A stretch of DNA of 36,356 bases from contig WQBJ01000037.1 in the NCBI GenBank assembly GCA_013032095.1, positions 1-36,356 of the forward strand, in the 5' to 3' direction. The notes under the pieces are model-generated. The model saw nothing but the letters and a program-made list of their open reading frames with translations. It made no database searches and had not been told where the DNA came from. Below, piece after piece: positions 8,372 to 16,774 of the stretch (positions are counted from its first letter, which is position 1; every line of letters begins with the position of its first letter). The DNA is from Ruegeria atlantica (lineage in GTDB: Bacteria; Pseudomonadota; Alphaproteobacteria; Rhodobacterales; Rhodobacteraceae). The translations under genes were made by a program, and so were the position numbers.

Positions 8372-8593
8372 TTACTTTTTAGGTGCTCCCCTCACGGGTG
8401 TACGACCAACGGTTCTGGTGTCGTGGAGCAAGACAGATTTCTCGATGTTGAGTATGGTCAGTGTCTGACCCGGGTAGGCAGCCTTAAGCCGATCCAGCGC
8501 CGCTTCCTCGGAGTCGCGTTGGATCATATGCTTGACCGTGCCCGATCCGCTGGCCGTAAAGGTGATCTCGAAATAAGGTTTTTCTATACGCAT
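8372..8593 (-). CDS. Small hypothetical protein upstream of the methyltransferase relic
   Basis: A 73-residue basic protein starting at ATG 8593 and ending 53 bp before the methyltransferase pseudogene on the same strand, so the two were probably once co-transcribed. The sequence predicts a beta-alpha-beta arrangement (KPYFEITFTASGSGTVKHMI, then SEEAALDRLKAAYPGQ, then LTILNIEKSV). No family is recognised. It may be a surviving accessory gene of the plasmid or phage module that carried the methyltransferase. Confidence 0.5.
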   Translation of the reverse strand: MRIEKPYFEITFTASGSGTVKHMIQRDSEEAALDRLKAAYPGQTLTILNIEKSVLLHDTRTVGRTPVRGAPKK

Positions 8594-8756
8594 TTTGCAG
8601 GCGTGTTCATATCCCAGACTAATGTTTCCGGTGGCTTAGATATCAATTCAGCATCTGTCTACGGTCTTGACCTGCAGTGCTGCGCATTTGGGAACCATTG
8701 GTGGATTCTCTATCTTTGCGAACGCGACTTTGCCGCTTTGTAGACCGAGCTTCAAC

Positions 8757-8935
8757 AGATCCGCATAAGGATCCAGTTTACTTGGCCGTGGTGGCGTTTT
8801 GAACTTCGGCTCAACCGCGCCTTCACGCAGTTATTTTTTGAGGGTGTTGCGAGACAAGCCCGTGTGTCGGGCGATCTCTCGAATTGGCATTTTATCTCGC
8901 AAGGCCCAGCGTCGAATGACACTCAAAAATCCCAT
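8757..8935 (-). pseudogene. istA: istA transposase, N-terminal fragment with a nonsense codon
   Basis: From ATG 8935 the frame reads GFLSVIRRWALRDKMPIREI, then ARHTGLSRNTLKK, the helix-turn-helix of IS21 IstA. A TAA stop follows at 8831-8833 where a tyrosine codon is expected (KK-stop-LREGAVEP). Downstream homology continues in frame (KFKTPPRPSKLDPYAD) and then ends abruptly. Both the nonsense codon and the truncation make it non-functional. Confidence 0.72.
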
Positions 8936-9047
8936 GTCGATCACTCCATATCTCCCCGACCAAATCCGTCGGGGTACGTGTTCACACGGGTCAATTCTCA
9001 GTGAAAATTTTGAGACCTACCGGGTCAGTTCTCAGCGGAAATCAACA
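8757..9047 (-). mobile_element. IS21-family remnant: terminal repeats plus 5' end of istA
   Basis: The outer end at 9047 reads TGTTGATTTCCGCTGAG on the minus strand. Two related copies of gggtca(g/a)ttctcag(c/t)g lie at 9022-9036 and 8988-9002, the multiple terminal repeats typical of IS21. Inside them, on the minus strand, istA begins at 8935 and runs only about 60 codons before homology stops near 8757. The rest of istA, all of istB and the other end are gone, so the element cannot move by itself. Confidence 0.75.
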
Positions 9048-9091
9048 GGATTTAGCACTCAGCCGCACTCGACCCCCAATGCCACGGCAAG

Positions 9092-10195
9092 TCACGTGCA
9101 TGACACGCTCGATTGAGAGCTATCTACCAGCAATCTGCGCATCGCATCAGGATCGGCGACCAGGGATTTCAACATTTGTTCTGACCACTGCAATGCGCCC
9201 GAGGTCAATAGGAACGTCTCCGGCACAACAATCCATTCACCAATCCAGACACCGCCTGACCGTTCATGTTCGTGTAAGGTCAGTTCACCGATTTGTTCAG
9301 CGCGTTGACGTCCCAGTCGAGCAACGGCTTCTCCGAATTCCGACGCCCGCTGGTTACGCTTGTGTCCCATCGCAGAAGAGATACCCTTACCTGGCTCATA
9401 AGCCTCAGAAAATTCACCGATGTCAGAGGATGACAGTTGATTGACGTTGTGGGCTATTTTGCACAGCGTTCCACACAGCGCACCGAGGGCCATGACAATG
9501 TCAGCAACACCGTCCCGGGCGTTTTGCCAATGCGGCTCGACCGTATTCAGCCCCAGCGACGCCGCAACGCCCTTCTTAACCTGCTGCCCTGTCCCGTTCT
9601 CGTAACCGCGCAAATCCCCCACCGGGCCACCGATTTGAACATTTAACCCGCGCTCTGCCGCCTCTCTCAAAGCCCTGGATCGGCGTTCTAATTCCGAGCG
9701 CCAGACTTTAAACTTCGTCGCCAGATGGATTGGAACCGCGTGCTGACCGTTAGTTCGGCCCATCATCATCGTATCCTTGTGGGACGAGATCTGATGATCA
9801 ATTGCCGCGGTGACGCACTGGAGGGTGTGCTGGAGGCTCTCCAGCCCCAGTTTCATTTGCAACGCCATCGCAGTGTCCATGAGGTCCTGCGTTGTCGCCC
9901 GGAAGTGCACGTGGGCGGTGTGGTCCGGCAACACACTTCGCATCTGCCTGACCAAGCCGACGATGGGGCGGCCGACAAGCATCATCTCTGCCTGCAGTTC
10001 GGAACAGTCCAAGTCGCAGATCGAAACTGCCTTGATTGCCTCTGCCGCCTCAGCCGGAATCAGACCGACGGCAGCTTGATGAGCGGCAAGAACCTGTTCA
10101 ACCTTAAGCCATGCTGATAGTGTCGCGTGTTCGGACCAGATGGATCGCATCTCGGCACTGGAGAAACAATCCCGGTATATGGCGTAATCAAGCAT
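9092..10195 (-). CDS. Fumarase/aspartase-superfamily lyase, truncated at the 3' end
   Basis: A protein of about 367 residues resembling 3-carboxy-cis,cis-muconate cycloisomerases and adenylosuccinate lyases. It has the superfamily signature loop SSAMGHKRNQ near residue 275, the GRTNGQHAVPIHL histidine region near residue 150 and an N-terminal FSSAEMRSIWSEHA segment. Family members are usually about 430-460 residues. Here homology stops at DPDAMRRLLV and a short foreign tail (DSSQSSVSCT) closes the frame, so roughly 75 C-terminal residues are missing. The IS21 remnant lies about 45 bp further on. The gene overlaps the end of tctA, so it was the last gene of the TctCBA operon and probably acted on the imported acid. 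The active-site loop remains, but the lost domain usually helps form the tetramer, so activity is doubtful. Start ATG 10195 was preferred to GTG 10198. Confidence 0.78.
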   Translation of the reverse strand: MLDYAIYRDCFSSAEMRSIWSEHATLSAWLKVEQVLAAHQAAVGLIPAEAAEAIKAVSICDLDCSELQAEMMLVGRPIVGLVRQMRSVLPDHTAHVHFRATTQDLMDTAMALQMKLGLESLQHTLQCVTAAIDHQISSHKDTMMMGRTNGQHAVPIHLATKFKVWRSELERRSRALREAAERGLNVQIGGPVGDLRGYENGTGQQVKKGVAASLGLNTVEPHWQNARDGVADIVMALGALCGTLCKIAHNVNQLSSSDIGEFSEAYEPGKGISSAMGHKRNQRASEFGEAVARLGRQRAEQIGELTLHEHERSGGVWIGEWIVVPETFLLTSGALQWSEQMLKSLVADPDAMRRLLVDSSQSSVSCT

Positions 10196-11702
10196 CACCG
10201 AGCCCCCCTTCGGCGACGCGGCGCTCTTTGACGATTCCGCGAATTCGGAAAGCCATGGCTGCTATCCCGACAAGCAGGAAGGCGAGCGCAATCGGACGTT
10301 CCACAAAGATCAGGGCTCCGCCGTCCGACATCAGTAGGGATTGGCGGAAGGTTTCCTCGGCCCCCTTGGCCAGCACAAAAGAGATCACGAAAGCCGCTAC
10401 ATTAAAATCGTATTTCCGCATCAGCCAACCAGCAAAGCCGGCAATGGTCATAACGGTCACATCGAACATCGATCCGCGCGCGGAATAGGCAGCAACAAAA
10501 GACGTAAGGAAGATCAAGGGATACAAGACGTTGGTCGGTATCTTCAGGATCAACCGCGCAACCTGCGTTGCACCAAAATAGCCGATCAGACCATAAGCCA
10601 GAATTCCCAGCATGCCACAGGCGAACAGTTTATAGACCAACTCCTTGTCGGTCAGGAACAAGGTGGGGCCGACCTGAATGCCGTGGATCAGGAAGACCCC
10701 CAGCAGGATCGCGCCGATGGTTGAACCCGGAATACCAAGGGTCAGCAGCGGCGCCATCGACGGTCCGGACACCGCGTTGTTGGCAGCCTCGGGCGCGGCA
10801 ACGCCTTCCAGCGCGCCCCTGCCCCACATCTCGGGGTTCCTGGCACGGCGTTTGCCTTCTCCGTAAGAGATGAAGGCCGCGATTGCCGAACCCAGGCCTG
10901 GCAGAACACCGATACCTGCGCCGATAAACCCGCCGCGCAACGCGTGTGGCAGACAGGGCTTGTATTCCTCCCAGGTCAGGCTGTTGCCATCTGCGGTACT
11001 CTCGTTTTCCTTGGTCTCACCAGTGACTTTGCTGCGGGATCCAAGCTGAGCAAACACTTCGCCCAGAACGAAAACACCAATCATCAGGGGCACAAGGCCG
11101 ATGCCATTCGACAGGTCGAATGATCCGAACGTATAGCGTTCCTCGCTTGAGATTGGGTCCAGCCCGACCATGGCGATCAGGATACCCATCAATGCCGACG
11201 CCAACCCTTTGACGATGGAGTTACCAATCACCGATCCGATAACGACAAAGGCGGCAAAGTAGATGGCAAAGGTTTCCGGTGGGCCGAGTTTCAGCGCAAT
11301 GGCCGCAATGAAACCGACTCCGATCACCAGCAGGATATCTCCCATCAGGTCTCCGATAATCGAGGAAATGGTCGCAACTTTCATCGCTTTACCTGCCTTG
11401 CCGGTACGGGCCAGCGGGTAACCATCAATCTGCGTTGCAGCGCTGGCCGCCGTTCCGGGCGTGTTGAACAGAATGGCTGCGATCGAGCCTCCGTACCGCC
11501 CGGATTTGCCGATGACATACAGAAACGCGAGGGCAAAGATCGGCGACATATAGAAGGTGATTGGCAGCAGCATCGCAATGGCCGCTGAAGCGGTCAGCCC
11601 AGGCGTCGCGCCAACCACCATGCCCACCGCTGCCGCGAGCACGATTGCCAATAGCAACGAGGGATCGGTGATCACCGAAAGAAGTGCGGGAAAGATCTCC
11701 AT
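10188..11702 (-). CDS. tctA: Tripartite tricarboxylate transporter large permease (TctA family)
   Basis: A 504-residue integral membrane protein with about 12 hydrophobic segments and the conserved TctA N-terminal features (GMVVGATPGLTASAAIAMLLP, then GGSIAAILFNTPGTA) and the second repeat (GGFIGAGIGVLPGLG, then ALLTLGIPGSTIGAILLG-like sequence). It forms the cation-coupled channel of a TTT transporter. It lies 6 bp downstream of tctB, and its 3' end overlaps the lyase gene. The substrate family is mono- to tricarboxylates, but the exact ligand is set by the TctC protein. Confidence 0.95.
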   Translation of the reverse strand: MEIFPALLSVITDPSLLLAIVLAAAVGMVVGATPGLTASAAIAMLLPITFYMSPIFALAFLYVIGKSGRYGGSIAAILFNTPGTAASAATQIDGYPLARTGKAGKAMKVATISSIIGDLMGDILLVIGVGFIAAIALKLGPPETFAIYFAAFVVIGSVIGNSIVKGLASALMGILIAMVGLDPISSEERYTFGSFDLSNGIGLVPLMIGVFVLGEVFAQLGSRSKVTGETKENESTADGNSLTWEEYKPCLPHALRGGFIGAGIGVLPGLGSAIAAFISYGEGKRRARNPEMWGRGALEGVAAPEAANNAVSGPSMAPLLTLGIPGSTIGAILLGVFLIHGIQVGPTLFLTDKELVYKLFACGMLGILAYGLIGYFGATQVARLILKIPTNVLYPLIFLTSFVAAYSARGSMFDVTVMTIAGFAGWLMRKYDFNVAAFVISFVLAKGAEETFRQSLLMSDGGALIFVERPIALAFLLVGIAAMAFRIRGIVKERRVAEGGLGDA

Positions 11703-11708
11703 GATGTT

Positions 11709-12176
11709 TTACCCCTGAAGCCAGCTGAGTAGATCGAAAACCTCGCCATAGGGCGGGAATACGCCCAGCAGTACGAAAAAGATGAGATGGAAGATCAGCG
11801 GGCAAAGAACGACGGACAGGATCAGACCGATCCGGCTGCGCACACCGAATAAATAGAGGACCACTGGGGCCACGATGGCTGTCGGCAACAGGTAGCCGAA
11901 CCAGCGAAACGACTGTTGGTAGAGCAACGCGATGATGAACAGACCGATGATTTGCAGGGTCGCCACGTTATCCTGATCCTGCCCAGTGTCACCCGCCGTC
12001 TGGCGCGCAGCACCCGCCAGCATCAACCCGGACAGGAGCAGCAAGGCGACCGACGCCGAAAATGGCACTATCCCGGCCCAGGTATCCCCCGGAGATGCCG
12101 CAGGCACTTGCCAGGCCCCCCAGAGGGCGAAAAGTGCGATGAGGGCAAGCACCAGACCTTCTGCATAGGCACGCAT
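11709..12176 (-). CDS. tctB: Tripartite tricarboxylate transporter small permease (TctB family)
   Basis: A 155-residue protein with four hydrophobic segments, the usual TctB topology, starting MRAYAEGLVLALIALFALWG. I chose ATG 12176 because it follows a GGGAGG ribosome-binding site by about 7 nt; a longer TTG-started frame at 12197 would include that site. TctB sequences are poorly conserved, so the call leans on topology, length and its place between tctC and tctA. Confidence 0.88.
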   Translation of the reverse strand: MRAYAEGLVLALIALFALWGAWQVPAASPGDTWAGIVPFSASVALLLLSGLMLAGAARQTAGDTGQDQDNVATLQIIGLFIIALLYQQSFRWFGYLLPTAIVAPVVLYLFGVRSRIGLILSVVLCPLIFHLIFFVLLGVFPPYGEVFDLLSWLQG

Positions 12177-12245
12177 GTCGTTCCTCCCAGATTTCAACAG
12201 GTATAAAGGGACCAGACGACCATAGTCCGCCCGGCCCTGAGGACT

Positions 12246-13205
12246 TTAGTTGGTCAGGCTTTGGACCAAGGGAGTGGCGTCCTCTTTCATTGCCGAGAGG
12301 GTCGCTTTGGCATCCGGACCATTTTGGTAGACCGGGCCGGTCCCGCGCGAGGCGAGAAGCTCCGCAAATTCGGGCTTTGCCGCGATCTGCTCCAACGCTG
12401 TTTCCATCGCGGAAATCACCTCAGTCGGAGTACCCTTTGGCGCAAACACGATGACCGGGGAGGAGACAGCGGCAAAGGGAATGCCCAGTTCTCCAAACGA
12501 GGGGACATCTGTCATGATCCCATCCCGGTCCTGGCTATTTACAGCCAGCGCGCGAAGCTGTTCTTCGAAACCGGCTAGCTGCTGAACACCCAGGAACCCG
12601 AAATCCGCCTGCTCTCCGATCAGAGCAGCCCGGGTCGGCCCGCCCCCTTTGAACGGCACATCCTGCGCATCAATGCCGTTGCTCGCCAGAAAGCCCAGCC
12701 CGCCGACATGATGGAACCCTCCGCGTCCCGAATGCGCCCAACGCAGTTCACCGGGGTTGGCCTTGGCCGCGTCAATAACGTCCTGAACGGTCTGATAGGG
12801 GCTGTTCACAGGCACCATAAGCGAGGTCTGCAACTGCCCGACCTGCGCGACGAAATCGAAACTCTCCAGTGCGTCAATGTCAGTATCCCGGGTCATGGTC
12901 GATAGCAGGAACGACCCTCCGGACGTCATCATCAAAGTATATCCGTCTGGTCGAGCTCCAACGACGGCATTGGCGCCGTTCAAACCTCCCGACCCCGGTT
13001 TATTGACCACGACCACTGGCACATCCAGCACCCCTTCCGCGGCGGCCGAGATAGCGCGGGCATAGGCGTCGGTCCCACCACCGGCTTTATACGGTACAAC
13101 CAGATTGATCGGCCGTTTTGGCCAATCTGCGGCAAGGCTTGCGGTGGCCGTTGCGGTGACAGCAATTGCGGCAATTGCAGCACCAAGAAGCGTTCTGCGT
13201 TTCAT
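12246..13205 (-). CDS. tctC: TctC-family periplasmic substrate-binding protein
   Basis: A 319-residue protein with a Sec signal peptide (MKRRTLLGAAIAAIAV to about residue 25, cleaved after LAA). The Bug/TctC fold follows: WPKRPINLVVPYKAGGGTD, the PGSGGLNGANAV loop, and FAPKGTPTEVI in the second domain. It captures a carboxylate in the periplasm for TctAB. Start ATG 13205 is preceded by GGGAGGA. The gene is divergent from the LysR gene at 13309 with a 103-bp shared spacer. The gap of about 70 bp to tctB fits receptor-rich expression. The ligand is unknown; the linked lyase hints at a di- or tricarboxylate or an amino-dicarboxylate. Confidence 0.93.
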   Translation of the reverse strand: MKRRTLLGAAIAAIAVTATATASLAADWPKRPINLVVPYKAGGGTDAYARAISAAAEGVLDVPVVVVNKPGSGGLNGANAVVGARPDGYTLMMTSGGSFLLSTMTRDTDIDALESFDFVAQVGQLQTSLMVPVNSPYQTVQDVIDAAKANPGELRWAHSGRGGFHHVGGLGFLASNGIDAQDVPFKGGGPTRAALIGEQADFGFLGVQQLAGFEEQLRALAVNSQDRDGIMTDVPSFGELGIPFAAVSSPVIVFAPKGTPTEVISAMETALEQIAAKPEFAELLASRGTGPVYQNGPDAKATLSAMKEDATPLVQSLTN

Positions 13206-13252
13206 GAGGTTCCTCCCAATTCAGCTTGGGAACAGACTACGCCAAAACACCA

Positions 13253-13298
13253 ATTGTAAAAAATGCAAAGGTGTTATCTACTCTTGCAAAATATGAAA
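13253..13298. promoter_or_regulatory. Candidate operator region between tctC and divergent LysR
   Basis: Two imperfect dyads, TTGTAAAAAATGCAA at 13254-13268 and CTTGCAAAATATGAAAG at 13283-13299, are spaced about a few helical turns apart in an AT-rich intergenic strip. This is the arrangement of LysR recognition and activation sites. Assignment is by position and symmetry only. Confidence 0.35.
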
Positions 13299-13308
13299 GC
13301 ATTGAGGA

Positions 13309-14226
13309 ATGAACATCAAGGCCCTGCGCGCGTTTCGCGCGACCCTATCCGAAGGTTCGCTTGTCGCTGCATCCGACATCCTTCACCTCAGCCAGCCTGC
13401 GATCAGCAGGCTAATCTCAGGACTCGAAGCCGAACTTAGGCTGACGCTGTTTGATCGCAGCGGCCGCAATCTCACCCCGACACCAGAAGGGCTGGCCTTC
13501 TATAAAGAGGCCGGGCGGATACTCGATAACCTTGATGAGATCCCGCGCATCGCAGCGGAAATCAAAGCTGGCCGGACTGAGACACTGCGTATTGTCACCA
13601 TGCCCAGAATTGCCCAGTCCCTTTCGGCTCCGGCAGTTGCTCGCTTCCTGCAGAACAACCCTGACACAAATATCAACCTCGATGTTCGAGCGAGGCGCGA
13701 AGCGGGCAAATGGCTGGCCGGACGGGAATACGACATTGGCATTGGCGCACTGCCGGTCGATCATCCTGGGATCGTCACCAAACCTTTACTGAGAGTAAGA
13801 GCACAAGCCGTTTTGCCCATAGGCCATCCCCTTTCATCCCGAAAGGAGCTGACTGCAGATGATCTTGTAGACGAGACGGTCATACGCCTGATGCATGGCC
13901 TTTTGCTACGCGACCAACTGGACGATTTTTTTCATTCGGCGGGTGCCACGCCCAGGCAAACATGCGAAGTCGCCGCATCTCAGCTCGCGTGCTCGCTTGT
14001 TGCAGAGAGAGCCGGTGTAACAATCGCAGACGAATTGGTCGCCGCTCAGACCCAGTCGAGCAAACTCACACTTGTTCCTGTGACGCCTGAACGTTGGATG
14101 ACATTTGGCATTCTTTACCCTTTGTCCGACACTAAGCCTGAAGCTCTTCATCTGTTTGAAAATGCGCTGTTTGAAATTGTAGCTGAACTGGCACAACAAA
14201 GCCCGACACTTGAATTAGCCTTTTAA
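13309..14226 (+). CDS. LysR-family regulator of the tctCBA-lyase operon
   Basis: A 305-residue LysR protein. The helix-turn-helix is at residues 1-60 (LKALRAFRATLSEG-like start, then LHLSQPAISRLISGLEAEL, then LFDRSGRNLTPTPEG), followed by a co-inducer-binding domain. Normal length, start ATG 13309 after a weak GAGGA. Divergent orientation beside tctC makes it the probable regulator of the transporter and lyase. The inducer is likely the transported acid, which is inference from position. Confidence 0.92.
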   Translation: MNIKALRAFRATLSEGSLVAASDILHLSQPAISRLISGLEAELRLTLFDRSGRNLTPTPEGLAFYKEAGRILDNLDEIPRIAAEIKAGRTETLRIVTMPRIAQSLSAPAVARFLQNNPDTNINLDVRARREAGKWLAGREYDIGIGALPVDHPGIVTKPLLRVRAQAVLPIGHPLSSRKELTADDLVDETVIRLMHGLLLRDQLDDFFHSAGATPRQTCEVAASQLACSLVAERAGVTIADELVAAQTQSSKLTLVPVTPERWMTFGILYPLSDTKPEALHLFENALFEIVAELAQQSPTLELAF

Positions 14227-14581
14227 CTTCGCCTTGGTCATTTTCCCATTAGCTTGGACATTCGCAAGACGTGCAGCGATTGTTTGGTTCCCGCCCTTTC
14301 GAAAAACTTCAAAGCTCCCGCCACCTTGGCAGACCTGTCTTTGAGTCTCGTCAGGGTAAGAGTTTCAAGATGCCCGACTTAGTAGTTTAAACTATGAACT
14401 GTCGAGCGCCCGCCTGACACCGGAATTCCGCCCCCTTCAAAATTTCAAAACTGACTGACTGATACTTCAGCCACCACCAAATTGTTTGTTTCAACAAGAA
14501 CTTTGAAACAGAAACCTTCAGAAAGTTGGTCAAAGCGGTCATTTGCTCCCTCAAGTTTTCGGACCGCAAAACCAAAGGCAT
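14227..14581. other. Intergenic stretch between two convergent LysR genes
   Basis: About 355 bp without a supported gene; a 64-codon frame on the minus strand has no recognisable homology and no ribosome-binding site. Positions 14257-14290 (GACATT, then GCAGCGA, then GGTTCCCGCCC) resemble the dispersed repeat seen at 64 and 5435. No clear terminator was found for either flanking gene. Confidence 0.4.
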
Positions 14582-15550
14582 TCAGCTCTGCTCGCCACCC
14601 GTTTCGTCAGGCCAAACTGCGTGAGGGTTGGCTTTCACCCCTTCCAACATCCTCAACACTTCGGCTTTCCAACCTGCTTTGATCTTTAATGCCAATTGAG
14701 ACGGTGGTCGGTGATCGGGCTCAAGGAACGCGTATTCATATCTAAGCGGTTTCTCGAAGGGTAGGAACGCAACTTTTCCATTGGACAGGTTTAGTTCTCG
14801 TTCAGTCGCAACGGTCAACGGATCCACGATTGAATAACACTGACCTGAGCTCACAAAGGGTATCAATGGAAGAAAGTACTGACAAGTCACCGTTGGATTG
14901 TAGTCAGCGGAAACATCCTGAAACTCTTTCCGAATTTTGCTTTGGAATGGATGCGTGGCATGCAATCCCCCCATTGGTGCCCCGTCGAGATCGGAAATGG
15001 TCACGGTTTTGTACGACGCAAGCGGGCTATTACGATCGACGGCACAAAAACAATCTGCCCGTATCAGTTCGGCCGAGTACTGAGGCTTTTTCCCGGTCGA
15101 ATGTTCAAAATCCGCAAAACCGAAGTCTATATTCTGCGTCCCGGCAAGCTCCATAATCTGGGGCGAGCTACGCGTTGACAATGTGATGCGTATCTCTGGG
15201 TTCTCACCAACCGATTGGCTGATAAACCGCGGGAACAAAAAGGCGGACGGGCCCGGCATTGTAGCGATATTGAGGCTGCCGGAATGCCCTTTGATCAGCC
15301 CCTCCATTGTACTGGAAATCGTCGCAAGGCGGTCCAGAATACCTGTGGTTTCGGCCAAAAGGTAATGCGCTTCGGGAACAGGTACCAACCGCCGCCCTTT
15401 GCGCTCGAACAGAGTCAGGCCCAGATTCTTTTCAAGGTTCTTCAAGGCCAGGCTGATCGCTGGCTGTGTGCGATTCAGCTTCTTGGCGGTTTGAGAGATA
15501 GAGCCGGTCTCCATCACCTCGCGAAAGACGGTGAGCTGCGTAAGGTTCAT
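14582..15550 (-). CDS. LysR-family regulator divergent from the TRAP-TAXI operon
   Basis: A LysR protein of about 322 residues beginning MNLTQLTVFREVMETGSISQ, with a helix-turn-helix (KKLNRTQPAISLALKNLEKN, then LFERKGRRLVPVPEA) and an effector-binding domain. I placed the start at ATG 15550 because LysR proteins of this type begin at that methionine; a TTG six codons upstream (15568) is less likely. It is divergent from the TAXI receptor gene with a 127-bp spacer, so it probably controls the receptor, permease and the metabolic genes behind them. The inducer is not known. Confidence 0.9.
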   Translation of the reverse strand: MNLTQLTVFREVMETGSISQTAKKLNRTQPAISLALKNLEKNLGLTLFERKGRRLVPVPEAHYLLAETTGILDRLATISSTMEGLIKGHSGSLNIATMPGPSAFLFPRFISQSVGENPEIRITLSTRSSPQIMELAGTQNIDFGFADFEHSTGKKPQYSAELIRADCFCAVDRNSPLASYKTVTISDLDGAPMGGLHATHPFQSKIRKEFQDVSADYNPTVTCQYFLPLIPFVSSGQCYSIVDPLTVATERELNLSNGKVAFLPFEKPLRYEYAFLEPDHRPPSQLALKIKAGWKAEVLRMLEGVKANPHAVWPDETGGEQS

Positions 15551-15589
15551 GGTCAATATATAAGCCAAACCTTAGTTTTGTGAAATATA

Positions 15590-15599
15590 ACAAATTTGT
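15590..15599. promoter_or_regulatory. Palindrome ACAAATTTGT in the LysR/TAXI divergent promoter region
   Basis: A perfect 10-bp palindrome within the AT-rich stretch 15571-15612, between the divergent regulator and receptor genes. Its position suits a LysR operator or overlapping promoter elements. No -35/-10 pair could be set with confidence. Confidence 0.35.
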
Positions 15600-15677
15600 A
15601 TTTATGAAATTTACCATTACGCTTGTGGGATCGAAATTCGGCCAAACCGAATCCGACGATCCAACAAGGGAGATGAG

Positions 15678-16685
15678 ATGATGAAATTTGTGAAATGCTT
15701 GACCGGACTGGCCCTGGCAGGCGCGCTTGCCGCCCCTGCGCTGGCTCAGGACCCAACCTTTTTCCGCATCGGGACTGGTGGAGCAGGCGGAACGTACTTC
15801 CCCATCGGCGGAACCATCGCAAACGGAATCTCCGCCCCTCCGGGCTCGCGTCCGTGTGAAGAAGGCGGCCAGTGCGGTGTTCCAGGCCTGATCGCAATCG
15901 CGCAATCCACCACCGCTTCGGTCTTCAACAACGCGGCTGTACAGAACGGAGAGCTTGAGGCCGGTCTGGCCGCAGCCGACGTCACCCGCTCGATGTATCT
16001 GGGTGAAGGCAAGTTCGAGGGCAAACCTCACCCCAAGCTGCGCATCGTGGCAAACCTCTTCCCTGAGGATTTGCATTTGGTTCTGCCAGCGGGTCAGTCA
16101 ATCAATGATCTGGGCGATCTGGAAGGCAAGCGCGTTGGTATCGCACAAGCGGGTTCGGGCACGCAAGTTGCCGTGCTGCAGATGCTGGATGCCTGGGGCG
16201 TCAACCGTGACAACATGGACGAAGCCGAGCTAAACAACAGCCAGAGCGCTGAACGTTTGGCCGACGGTCAGTTGGACGCATATTTCTATGCCGCAGGTTG
16301 GCCGGTTGCCGCAATGGTTCAGCTGTCCTCAACCAAGGGCATGAACCTGCATTCCTTCAGCGAGGAAGACCTGGCGAAGATCAACGAGATCATCCCGGCC
16401 TATATCCCGTCGACCATCCCGGGCGGCGTTTATGAAGGCATCGACGGCGAAACCAAGACCCCTGCGGTCAGCGCGATGCTGGTTGTGTCGTCGGATCTGT
16501 CCGACGAACTGGTCTATGAACTGACCAAGGCGCTTTGGAACGACAACACCCGCAAGCTGCTGGACAACGGCCATGCCAAGGGCAAGCAGATCACACCTGA
16601 TACGGCGCTGGACGGTGTCGAAGCTCTGGGTGTGCCGCTGCATCCGGGGGCTGAGAAGTTCTACAAAGAAGCAGGTCTTCTCTAA
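15678..16685 (+). CDS. TRAP transporter receptor of the TAXI family
   Basis: A 335-residue periplasmic receptor with a signal peptide (MMKFVKCLTGLALAGALAAP, cleaved near LAQD) and the hallmark TAXI motif FFRIGTGGAGGTYFPIGGTI at the mature N-terminus. Further conserved segments are GLIAIAQSTTASVFN and LEGKRVGIAQAGSGTQ. TAXI receptors feed fused TRAP permeases, and the permease gene follows after 89 bp. Start: GGGAGATG precedes two adjacent ATGs and the first was used. Known TAXI substrates include glutamate-like amino acids and other organic acids. In this operon an acidic or sulfonated amino acid is a reasonable inference. Confidence 0.95.
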   Translation: MMKFVKCLTGLALAGALAAPALAQDPTFFRIGTGGAGGTYFPIGGTIANGISAPPGSRPCEEGGQCGVPGLIAIAQSTTASVFNNAAVQNGELEAGLAAADVTRSMYLGEGKFEGKPHPKLRIVANLFPEDLHLVLPAGQSINDLGDLEGKRVGIAQAGSGTQVAVLQMLDAWGVNRDNMDEAELNNSQSAERLADGQLDAYFYAAGWPVAAMVQLSSTKGMNLHSFSEEDLAKINEIIPAYIPSTIPGGVYEGIDGETKTPAVSAMLVVSSDLSDELVYELTKALWNDNTRKLLDNGHAKGKQITPDTALDGVEALGVPLHPGAEKFYKEAGLL

Positions 16686-16718
16686 TCCACCACTCACTGA
16701 ACTGACCTGCAGATGCGG

Positions 16719-16734
16719 TGCCCCAATAGGGGCA
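16719..16734 (+). other. Intercistronic stem-loop between receptor and permease genes
   Basis: TGCCCC-AATA-GGGGCA forms a 6-bp G/C-rich hairpin with a tetraloop and no following U run. Such hairpins after a binding-protein gene often protect the upstream transcript 3' end or cause partial termination, giving more receptor than permease. Function here is inference. Confidence 0.5.
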
Positions 16735-16774
16735 TCGTAATCTAAAAGTGCACTAAAATAACAGGGAGGCCATC

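Noticed and set aside
14387..14581. 64-codon minus-strand frame between two LysR genes
   Set aside because: No homology, no ribosome-binding site and no operon context.
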